8,949 nucleotides of DNA. Source: Pseudomonadota bacterium (GTDB lineage Bacteria; Pseudomonadota; Gammaproteobacteria; Burkholderiales; Burkholderiaceae_C). A program made the position numbers and the translations under genes. Under the pieces are notes generated by a model. It was not told where the DNA came from. It was given only the letters and a program-made list of their open reading frames with translations, and ran no database searches. Below are positions 1 to 6,028 of this stretch, one piece after another (the first letter of the stretch is position 1; every line of letters begins with the position of its first letter). The stretch covers positions 1 through 8,949 of the forward strand of contig JAUPTP010000055.1 of NCBI GenBank assembly GCA_030918015.1, read 5' to 3'.

Positions 1-820
1 CGACACCCTGGGCATCGAGAACTTCATCTCGGTCAAGGAGACCGAAGGGCCGAAGCTGGCCGCAGCGCTCGAGCAGCACGTCAAGGACTACGACGTCGAC
101 ATCATGAACCTGCAGCGCGCTGTGGCGCTGGTGCCGGCGGCCACGCCGGGCGGCCTGATCGAGGTCAAGCTGGAGAATGGCGCCAGCCTGCGCAGCAAGA
201 GCGTGATCATCTCGACGGGCGCGCGCTGGCGCTCGATGAACGTGCCCGGCGAAGCCGAGTACCGCAACAAGGGCGTGGCCTACTGCCCGCACTGCGACGG
301 CCCGCTGTTCAAGGGCAAGCGCGTGGCGGTGATCGGCGGCGGCAACTCGGGCGTCGAGGCGGCGATCGACCTGGCCGGCATCGTGGCGCATGTGACGCTG
401 ATCGAGTTCGACTCGAAGCTGCGCGCCGACGCGGTGCTGCAGACCAAGCTGCGCAGCCTGCCCAACGTCACCATCCTGATGTCGGCGCAGACCACCGAGG
501 TGCACGGCGACGGCCAGAAGGTCAACGGCCTGTCGTACAAGGACCGCGTCAGCGGCGAACTGCGCCGCGTCGATCTGGAGGGCATCTTCGTGCAGATCGG
601 CCTGCTGCCCAACAGCGACTGGCTCAAGGGCACGGTCGAGCTGAGCCCGCGCGGCGAGGTCATCGTCGACAGCCACGGCCAGACCTCGGTGCCGGGCGTG
701 TTCGCCGCCGGCGACGTGACCACGGTGCCCTACAAGCAGATCATCATCGCGATGGGCGAAGGCGCGAAGGCCTCGCTGGGCGCCTTCGACCACCTGATCC
801 GCAGCAGCGTGGCCGGCTGA
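1..820 (+). CDS. ahpF: Alkyl hydroperoxide reductase subunit F (AhpF), C-terminal part, 5' end outside window
   Basis: AhpF is a cytoplasmic FAD flavoprotein that passes electrons from NADH to the peroxiredoxin AhpC, which detoxifies H2O2 and organic peroxides. The open frame runs from base 2 with no start codon in the window and ends at TGA 818-820, giving 272 residues against roughly 520 in the family. The N-terminal thioredoxin-fold domain and the first part of the FAD domain are therefore missing. Visible marks are the redox pair CPHC (Cys codons 284-286 and 293-295) followed by [19 protein letters not shown], which includes the NAD-binding glycine loop. Near the C-terminus [19 protein letters not shown] forms the second FAD-binding segment, with the family ending [16 protein letters not shown]. 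The match to E. coli AhpF is close along the whole stretch, so the call is very safe. An internal ATG at 104 is not the start, because homology continues upstream of it. ahpC is probably upstream but cannot be seen. Confidence 0.97.
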   Translation, partial: DTLGIENFISVKETEGPKLAAALEQHVKDYDVDIMNLQRAVALVPAATPGGLIEVKLENGASLRSKSVIISTGARWRSMNVPGEAEYRNKGVAYCPHCDGPLFKGKRVAVIGGGNSGVEAAIDLAGIVAHVTLIEFDSKLRADAVLQTKLRSLPNVTILMSAQTTEVHGDGQKVNGLSYKDRVSGELRRVDLEGIFVQIGLLPNSDWLKGTVELSPRGEVIVDSHGQTSVPGVFAAGDVTTVPYKQIIIAMGEGAKASLGAFDHLIRSSVAG

Positions 821-831
821 GCCCAGGGCGC

Positions 832-876
832 CCGGCCAAGGGACGGGCCGGAACCCCTTCACGGCCGAACCGTGAA
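832..876 (+). terminator. Two small hairpins after ahpF, possible transcription end
   Basis: Just after the ahpF stop there are two perfect inverted repeats. The first is CCGGCC (832-837) with GGCCGG (846-851) and an 8-nt loop. The second is TTCACGG (858-864) with CCGTGAA (870-876) around CCGAA. Neither is followed by a T-run on the plus strand; AAAT follows the second. They are therefore not classical intrinsic terminators. Position is the main argument for a role in ending the ahpF message or protecting its 3' end. Confidence 0.35.
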
Positions 877-878
877 AA

Positions 879-954
879 ATGACCGCCCATGTTCAGGTGG
901 ACGCCAGCAGGCCGCACGCAAGCGGCAACAAGCGGCCCCTAGCATGGCGGTCAT
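879..954 (+). repeat. Nested inverted repeats in the ahpF-imelysin intergenic region
   Basis: ATGACCGCCCATG (879-891) is the inverted copy of CATGGCGGTCAT (943-954), with one unpaired C on the left arm. Inside lie GGCCGC (910-915) and its complement GCGGCC (932-937), and CAAGCGGC occurs twice 10 nt apart (919-926 and 929-936). The right outer arm is followed by GTTTTC, so an RNA of this strand could fold into a branched hairpin with a short U-tract. I see no convincing ORF here. It could be a long-loop terminator for ahpF, a small structured RNA, or a protein-binding site. The repeats are visible in the sequence; the role is open. Confidence 0.45.
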
Positions 955-992
955 GTTTTCCTGTCCCCAGCCTCTTGATGCGGCCTGCACGA

Positions 993-1041
993 GTGACATG
1001 ATCCGGCATCAAAGATAATGCGAGTCATTATCTTTTATAGT
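993..1041 (+). promoter_or_regulatory. Probable promoter of the imelysin operon, overlapping the Fur box
   Basis: Two -10-like elements sit on or beside the operator. GATAAT (1014-1019) lies in the left Fur arm, with GTGACA (993-998, one mismatch to TTGACA) upstream at a short 15-nt spacing. TATAGT (1036-1041) lies directly after the right arm but has no good -35 partner. Either would start transcription shortly before the ribosome binding site at 1054. The exact promoter cannot be decided by eye. In both cases bound Fur would cover it, which fits repression. Confidence 0.5.
1011..1035 (+). promoter_or_regulatory. Fur box (ferric uptake regulator operator)
   Basis: Arms AAAGATAATG (1011-1020) and CATTATCTTT (1026-1035) are perfect 10-bp inverted repeats around CGAGT. 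The core GATAATGCGAGTCATTATC (1014-1032) matches the classical 19-bp Fur consensus GATAATGATAATCATTATC at 16 of 19 positions, with all three mismatches in the centre. It lies 34 bp before the imelysin start and is an AT-rich island in a GC-rich region. Fe(II)-Fur would be expected to repress the downstream operon in iron-replete cells. Confidence 0.92.
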
Positions 1042-1053
1042 CAACCTCATTTC

Positions 1054-1059
1054 GAGGAG
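1054..1059 (+). promoter_or_regulatory. Ribosome binding site GAGGAG deciding the imelysin 1 start
   Basis: GAGGAG stands 9 nt before ATG 1069 and 12 nt before the next in-frame ATG at 1072. It rules out the longer in-frame reading from ATG 1018, which lies inside the Fur box and would precede the signal peptide with unrelated residues. Confidence 0.85.
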
Positions 1060-1068
1060 TCCGGATCC

Positions 1069-2238
1069 ATGATGCTCAAGCGTTCCTTCCTGCAACTGTC
1101 TGCCCTGGCGCTGCTGTCGCCTGCCGCTCTGTCGGTCTCGGCCCAGACGAGCGGTGCGGAAATCGAGGCGGTCGTTCGCCACCACGCGGTGCTGGTGGAG
1201 GCCACGTACCTCGACACGCTGCAAGCCGCGCAGGCGCTGCAAGCTGCCGTCGGCGCCTTCGTCGCGACGCCCTCGGCCGAGGGGCTGGAGGCGTGCCGCC
1301 AGGCCTGGCGGGCCGCGCGCGAGTTCTACGGCCAGACCGAGGCCTTCCGCTTCCACGGCGGCCCGATCGACGACGACAAGGGCCCGGAGGGCCGGCTGAA
1401 CGCCTGGCCGCTGGACGAGGCCTATGTGGATGCGGTCGCGGGCAAGCCCCGCGCCGGCCTGATCAACAACCCCAAGTTCCGCATCACCAAGGCCAGCCTG
1501 AGCCGGGCCAACGAGCGCGGGGGCGAGGAGAACATCAGCACCGGCTGGCACGCCATCGAGTTCCTGCTCTGGGGCCAGGACCGCAGCGAGACCGGGCCGG
1601 GCGACCGCTCCTTCGAGGACTATGTCGACGGCAAGGCCCCGAACGCCGATCGCCGCCGCCAGTACCTGAGCGTGGTGACCGAGCTGCTGGTCGACGACCT
1701 GAGCTTCCTGGTGAAGGCCTGGGCGCCGCAGCAGCGCAACTTCCGCGCCCGCTTCGAGAAGGGCGGCCGCGAATCGGTGCGCCGCATGATCGTCGGCCTG
1801 GGCTCGCTGTCGCGCGGCGAGCTCGCCGGCGAGCGCATGGAGGTCGCGCTGAACTCGCAGGACCAGGAAGACGAGCACTCCTGCTTTTCCGACAACACGC
1901 ACCGCGACATCGTCACCAACGCGCTGGGCATCGAGAACGTCTGGCTGGGCCGCTACACGCGCCGCGACGGCACCCGCCTCGAAGGACCGGGCCTGCGCGA
2001 CCTGGTGGCCGCCCGCAAGCCCGAGCTGGCCGAGCGCACCTCGGCGCAGATCGCGGCCTCGGTCGCGGCCGCCGAGGCGCTGCAGGCGCCCTTCGACCGC
2101 GAGATCATCGGCGCCAAGGACGCGCCGGGGCGGCTGCGGGTGAAGAAGACGATCGACAGCCTGGTGGCGCAGTCGAAGCTGCTGGTGGACGCCGCCGCGG
2201 CCATCGGCATCGCCAAGCTCACGCTGGTCCAGCCGTGA
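1069..2238 (+). CDS. Secreted imelysin family protein (M75 peptidase-like, IrpA/IcmP type), first copy
   Basis: This 389-residue protein starts MMLKRSFLQ and has a clear Sec signal peptide, with a hydrophobic stretch ending SVSA before QTSGAE (cleavage near residue 26). The rest is an imelysin domain. It shows QAWRAAREFYGQTEAFRF around W80, the diagnostic GWHAIEFLLWG with the GxHxxE motif intact (G159, H161, E164), and EDEHSCFSDNTH (to H278), typical of the iron-regulated IrpA-like subgroup. Imelysins are periplasmic or outer-membrane associated. The group includes insulin-cleaving IcmP of Pseudomonas and is related to EfeO, but proteolysis as the real role is doubtful and iron binding is the better-supported idea. 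The start rests on GAGGAG at 1054 and the signal peptide. It is the first gene after the Fur box, so iron repression is expected. Its last codons overlap the next gene by 4 nt (GTGA). The family call is secure; the molecular function is inferred. Confidence 0.93.
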   Translation: MMLKRSFLQLSALALLSPAALSVSAQTSGAEIEAVVRHHAVLVEATYLDTLQAAQALQAAVGAFVATPSAEGLEACRQAWRAAREFYGQTEAFRFHGGPIDDDKGPEGRLNAWPLDEAYVDAVAGKPRAGLINNPKFRITKASLSRANERGGEENISTGWHAIEFLLWGQDRSETGPGDRSFEDYVDGKAPNADRRRQYLSVVTELLVDDLSFLVKAWAPQQRNFRARFEKGGRESVRRMIVGLGSLSRGELAGERMEVALNSQDQEDEHSCFSDNTHRDIVTNALGIENVWLGRYTRRDGTRLEGPGLRDLVAARKPELAERTSAQIAASVAAAEALQAPFDREIIGAKDAPGRLRVKKTIDSLVAQSKLLVDAAAAIGIAKLTLVQP

Positions 2239-3719
2239 TCCGGCGTCCCGCCCCCGCCCGCCGGATCGTCTCGGTCGGGCTGGTCGCGGCCGGCCTGTCC
2301 GGGCTGGGCTGGCTGCAGGCCGCCGAGGTCGAGGATGCGCTGGGCGAGAAGACCGGCGGCGCCACGACGGTGCCGGCCAGCGGGCGCAACGCCTTCTCCT
2401 TCCCGCTGGCCACGCTGGACGACGAGGAGCGCACCCGCTTCGCGATCGGCAACTCCTTCTTCCGCCGCAACTGGGTGGAGGCGCCCGCCTCGACCACCGC
2501 GCGCGACGGACTGGGGCCGCATTTCATCGCGCGCTCCTGCGGCGGCTGCCATGTGCAGGACGGTCGCGGCGCCCCCCCCGACCTGCGCCGCCGCCTGGGC
2601 GAGGGGCACGAGCCGCCGGTGGCCCTGCTGATCCGGCTGTCGGTGCCGGGCGTGGGCGAGCACGGCGGCGTCGTGCCCGATCCGGTCTACGGCGACCAGC
2701 TCGACAACGCGGCGATCCAGGGCGTGAAGCCCGAGGGCCGCGTCGTCATCCGCACCCGCCCGATCCAGGGCCGCTTCGCCGACGGGAGCAGCTACACGCT
2801 GCAGCAGCCGCTCTACAGCCTGACCGATCTGGCCTACGGCCCGCTGGCGCCGGGCGCCATGCTGAGCCCGCGCATCGCGCCCCACCTGGCCGGCATCGGC
2901 CTGCTCGAGGCCATCCCCGAGGCCGAGATCCTGCGCAACGCCGCCGAGCAGGCCGCCGCGCCGGGCCCGGTCAAGGGCCAGGTCAACCGGGTCTGGGATG
3001 CCTTCGCGGGCGAGATGCGCATCGGCCGCTTCGGCTGGAAGGCCAACGCGGCCACGCTGGCGCACCAGACGGCGGCGGCCTTCGTGGGCGACATCGGCAT
3101 CACGTCGAGCCGCTTCCCGACCGAGACCTGCACGCCGACCCAGACCGACTGCCTGGCCGCGCCGCACGGCGCCGGGCGCTCGCGCGAGGTCATTGCCGCC
3201 GGCCAGGCGCACGCAGGCGCCCCGGAGATCGACGACGAGACGCTGGCGGATGTCATCTTCTATCAGGCCACGCTGGCCCCGGCCGAGCGCCGCGGCGCGC
3301 GCGACGCGCAGGTGCTGCGCGGCCAGGCGCTGTTCGCGCAGGCCCAGTGCGCCACCTGCCACCGGCCGAGCTATGTCACCGCCACCGGCCCCTTCCCCGC
3401 GCTGACCAGCCCGAAGACCGCCGGGCAGCGCATCCATCCCTACACCGACCTGCTGCTGCACGACATGGGCGAGCGGCTGGCCGACGGCCGGCCCGACTTC
3501 GCCGCCAGCGGCCGGCAGTGGAAGACGCCGCCGCTGTGGGGCATCGGCCTGATCCGCGATGTCAACGGCCACCAGCGGCTGATGCACGACGGGCGCGCCG
3601 ACGGGGTGCTCGAGGCGGTGCTGTGGCATGGCGGCGAGGCCGAGGGCGCCCGGCAGCGGGTGCTGAACATGAGCCGCGCCGAGCGCGCGGCCCTGGTGCG
3701 TTTCGTGGAGTCGCTGTGA
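2235..3719 (+). CDS. Di-heme c-type oxidoreductase, DUF1111/COG3488 (DHOR, putative peroxidase-like)
   Basis: This 494-residue periplasmic cytochrome starts at GTG 2235, sharing GTGA with the stop of imelysin 1. That start gives a Sec-type leader beginning MIRRPAPARR, hydrophobic up to GWLQA, before AEVED. Two heme c attachment sites are visible: CGGCH (C102, C105, H106) in SCGGCHVQDGRG, and CATCH (C372, C375, H376). The conserved MHDGRA (M450-A455) near the C-terminus is a family hallmark. Length and order match the family often labelled thiol oxidoreductase or di-heme peroxidase-like, distantly related to MauG and CcpA. The hemes would be attached after Sec export by the cytochrome c maturation machinery. 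No member with a firmly established substrate is known to me. Placement between two imelysins in a Fur-controlled operon suggests redox chemistry on iron or an iron complex. No good Shine-Dalgarno precedes the GTG, so translation probably depends on coupling to the upstream gene. Longer readings of this frame from 1293 are shadows inside imelysin 1. Confidence 0.92.
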   Translation: MIRRPAPARRIVSVGLVAAGLSGLGWLQAAEVEDALGEKTGGATTVPASGRNAFSFPLATLDDEERTRFAIGNSFFRRNWVEAPASTTARDGLGPHFIARSCGGCHVQDGRGAPPDLRRRLGEGHEPPVALLIRLSVPGVGEHGGVVPDPVYGDQLDNAAIQGVKPEGRVVIRTRPIQGRFADGSSYTLQQPLYSLTDLAYGPLAPGAMLSPRIAPHLAGIGLLEAIPEAEILRNAAEQAAAPGPVKGQVNRVWDAFAGEMRIGRFGWKANAATLAHQTAAAFVGDIGITSSRFPTETCTPTQTDCLAAPHGAGRSREVIAAGQAHAGAPEIDDETLADVIFYQATLAPAERRGARDAQVLRGQALFAQAQCATCHRPSYVTATGPFPALTSPKTAGQRIHPYTDLLLHDMGERLADGRPDFAASGRQWKTPPLWGIGLIRDVNGHQRLMHDGRADGVLEAVLWHGGEAEGARQRVLNMSRAERAALVRFVESL

Positions 3720-4795
3720 TGTCGGTTCTCTCCCCTGACCGCCGCCAGCTGATGCTGGCCCTGGGCGCGGGCCTGCTGGCCCCCCGACTGCAGGCCGCGC
3801 CGGTCGTGGCCGTGCCCTTCTATGGCGCGCAAGTGATGCTGGCGATGCAGCGGCGCCACGCCTGGCTGCCGGCGGCACGCCAGTGGCGCGTCGCCGCGCA
3901 AGGCCTGGCGCAGCAGCTCGAGCAGGGCTGCACGGGGGCAGCGCGCGCGCCGGCCCGCCAGGCCTGGATCCGCACGATGCAGGCCTGGACCCGCGCCAGC
4001 GCGGTGTCCACCGGCGCGCTGCTGCAGCGCCGCAGCAGCCGCTCGATCGACTTCCAGCCCACCCGCCCGCGACTGATCGAGCAGGCCATCGCCCAGCTGC
4101 GCGAGCAGCCCGCGCCGCTGCGCGCGCCCGATGCGGCGCGCCTGGAGCGCACCGGCAGCCCGGCGCGCGGCCTGCCGGCGCTGGAGTGGCTGCTGTGGTC
4201 GCGCGAGGCGCCGACCGATGCCGCCGCCTGCGCCTGGGCCGCCGGTCTGGCGCAGGAGCTGGCCCGCGAGGCCGCCGCGATCGAGGCCGACTGGCTGGCG
4301 CAGGAGGCCCGCGACGCCGAATCGGAGACCGACGAGGAGGATCTGCGCACCCGCTTCGCCGAGTTCGTCAACCAGTGGCTCGGCGCGATCGAGCTGCTGC
4401 GCTGGGCCGAGATCGAGCGCCCCTGGCGCGCCGGCCGGGACGACAAGACCGGCTGGCCGCGCCAGACCAGCGGCACCACGGCTTCGGCCTGGCAGGCGCG
4501 CTGGGAGGCGATCCGCACGCTCACGCTGTCGCCGACCCCGGCGCCGGCGCCGGGCGAGGGGCTGGTGCCGATGGCGCTCTATCTGCGCAGCCTGGGCCTG
4601 ATGCCGCTGTCGGACCGGCTCGATGCCGTCACGCGCCAGGCCGATGCGGCGCTGCACGGCCTGCAGCCCACCGCCCCGGCCGCCCGCCTGCAGGCCGCCA
4701 CCCGGGCGCTGGCCCGGCTCAAGGGACTGGTCGAGAACGAGGTGGCCGCGGCGCTGCAGGTCAACATCGGGTTCTCGGATGCAGATGGTGACTGA
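3719..4795 (+). CDS. Second imelysin-like protein with degenerate GxHxxE motif, Tat-type leader
   Basis: This 358-residue protein starts at ATG 3719, which shares its A with the previous stop (TGATG) and has GGAG at 3707-3710, 8 nt upstream. The leader has a twin-arginine pattern (SPDRRQLM, R8-R9), then a hydrophobic stretch and a likely cleavage after LQA. The body is helical and Arg/Ala rich, in the layout of the second imelysin of IrpA-type operons. The counterpart of the GxHxxE motif reads GLPALEWLLW (G151, P153, E156), so Glu is kept and His is replaced by Pro. If the motif His binds metal in the paralogue, this copy has lost that ligand. It may be a scaffold or partner subunit, or use another site. 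QTSGTTASAWQARWEAIRTL and LVENEVAAALQVNIGFSDADGD near the C-terminus are imelysin-like. The 3' end overlaps the next gene. Family membership is fairly sure; function is not known. Confidence 0.87.
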   Translation: MSVLSPDRRQLMLALGAGLLAPRLQAAPVVAVPFYGAQVMLAMQRRHAWLPAARQWRVAAQGLAQQLEQGCTGAARAPARQAWIRTMQAWTRASAVSTGALLQRRSSRSIDFQPTRPRLIEQAIAQLREQPAPLRAPDAARLERTGSPARGLPALEWLLWSREAPTDAAACAWAAGLAQELAREAAAIEADWLAQEARDAESETDEEDLRTRFAEFVNQWLGAIELLRWAEIERPWRAGRDDKTGWPRQTSGTTASAWQARWEAIRTLTLSPTPAPAPGEGLVPMALYLRSLGLMPLSDRLDAVTRQADAALHGLQPTAPAARLQAATRALARLKGLVENEVAAALQVNIGFSDADGD

Positions 4796-6023
4796 GCACG
4801 CGTTCTCTGGCGCACGCCGCCGGCTGCTCGGCTCGGCGCTGGGCGGCCTGCTGCTGCCCTGGGGGGCGGGCGCCTCGGCGGCCGTCCCCGCCCGCCACTG
4901 GGTGACGGCCTGGAACGAGGACGGATCCCACCGCGTCGGCCTGCTGCAGCGGGCGACCGCGGGCTGGCGGGTGGCCAGCCTGATCGAGGTGCCCACCCGC
5001 GCCCACGGCCTGCAGGTGCTGGCCGACGGCAGCGTGATCGCCGTGGCGCGTCGGCCGGGCGACTGGCTGCTGCGCTGGTGGCCGTCGCCCGACGGCCGAC
5101 CGGGTCGCGCGCCCCAGTGGTGCTGGGCCCCGGCCGGGCGCCAGTTCAACGGTCACGCGGTGCTGCATCCCGATGGGCGCCACCTGCTGCTGACCGCCAC
5201 CGACACCGAGGCCGACGACGGCCTGGGCCGCGGGCTGCTGATGCAGCTGCGCCTGGACCGCCTGGAGCCGGTCCAGGAGGTGCCCACGCTCGGGCGCGAC
5301 CCGCACCAGCTGCGCATCGATGCAGGCGGACCCGGCCTCTGGGTGGCCAATGGCGGCATCGCCAGCCGACCCGAGACCGGCCGGGCCCGGCTGGCGCAGG
5401 CCCCGATGGACGCCTCGGTCGCGCTGATCGTGCCGGAGCCGGGCACCGGCCACCTGTCGGCCGAGGGGCCGCGCCAGCGCTGGACCCTGGCCGACCCGTG
5501 GCTGAGCCTGCGCCACCTGGCCTGGCATGCCCCCAGCCAGACCCTGGGCGTGGCGATGCAGGCCGAGCATCCGCGCCCGGCCGATCGACGCGACGCGCCG
5601 GTGCTGGCCCTGCTGCGCCTGTCGGACGCCGCCCAGGCAGATCCGGCCGTGCTGCGCAGCGTGGCCGCGGGCGCGGATTTCGGCGGCTACGGGGGCGACA
5701 TCGTCGCCACGGCCGACGGCTTCAGCGTCAGCAGCCCCCGCACCGGACGCATCGGCCACTGGAGCCCCGAGGGGCACTGGCGCGGCAGCGAGACCCTGGC
5801 CCAGGGCTGCGCGCTCGAGGTCGATTCGGATGGACAGCGGCTGCAGGCCGCCGGCGATCACCTGAGCCTGGCCAGTGAAACCTCCACCAGGCCTCAAGCC
5901 AGCACGCCGACGCCCGATCCCCTGCCTGTGCAGCCGGACAACCACTGGCAGCGCTGGACCCCGTCCGGACGCGCGCCCGTGGTCTGGCCGGACACGCCAC
6001 GGACTTTCCCACCTCTGCCCTGA
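4785..6023 (+). CDS. DUF1513 family protein, beta-propeller-like, Tat-exported
   Basis: From ATG 4785 the protein has 412 residues. An in-frame ATG at 4779 would add two residues and is equally possible, because no strong Shine-Dalgarno separates them. The N-terminus GARRRLLGSALGG (R11-R12) followed by a hydrophobic run ending ASA is a twin-arginine signal. The mature part has propeller-like strands: FNGHAVLHPDGRHLLLTATD, then GRDPHQLRIDAGGPGLWVANGGI with ETGR, and later DGFSVSSPRTGRIGHW. These fit the DUF1513 family, seen repeatedly as the last gene after imelysin-DHOR-imelysin. No enzymatic activity is established for it to my knowledge; a binding or scaffolding role in the periplasm is a guess. 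A Thr/Pro-rich stretch (about residues 366-384) precedes the conserved DNHW (385-388). The start overlaps the imelysin 2 stop by about 11 nt, which argues for translational coupling in one operon. Confidence 0.88.
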   Translation: MVTEHAFSGARRRLLGSALGGLLLPWGAGASAAVPARHWVTAWNEDGSHRVGLLQRATAGWRVASLIEVPTRAHGLQVLADGSVIAVARRPGDWLLRWWPSPDGRPGRAPQWCWAPAGRQFNGHAVLHPDGRHLLLTATDTEADDGLGRGLLMQLRLDRLEPVQEVPTLGRDPHQLRIDAGGPGLWVANGGIASRPETGRARLAQAPMDASVALIVPEPGTGHLSAEGPRQRWTLADPWLSLRHLAWHAPSQTLGVAMQAEHPRPADRRDAPVLALLRLSDAAQADPAVLRSVAAGADFGGYGGDIVATADGFSVSSPRTGRIGHWSPEGHWRGSETLAQGCALEVDSDGQRLQAAGDHLSLASETSTRPQASTPTPDPLPVQPDNHWQRWTPSGRAPVVWPDTPRTFPPLP

Positions 6024-6028
6024 CCGCC

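Noticed and set aside
1018..1068. N-terminal extension of imelysin 1 from the in-frame ATG at 1018
   Set aside because: This ATG lies inside the Fur box, has no ribosome binding site, and would put unrelated residues in front of a good signal peptide. GAGGAG at 1054 points to ATG 1069.
1293..2234. Upstream part of the frame that contains the di-heme oxidoreductase
   Set aside because: It is a Pro/Arg/Gly-rich shadow of imelysin 1 in another frame. The protein with family features and a leader peptide starts at GTG 2235.
1953..3878. 641-residue minus-strand open frame
   Set aside because: It has low-complexity Ala/Arg/Gly composition with no recognisable domain and lies opposite clearly real genes. 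Long antisense frames are expected at this GC content.
1069..4795. Imelysin 1 and imelysin 2 as a recent tandem duplication
   Set aside because: They differ in length, leader type, motif and sequence almost throughout, so they are old, diverged paralogues rather than a fresh repeat.
3440..5149. 569-residue minus-strand open frame opposite imelysin 2 and DUF1513
   Set aside because: It is a GC-driven shadow without motifs; the plus-strand genes explain the codon pattern.
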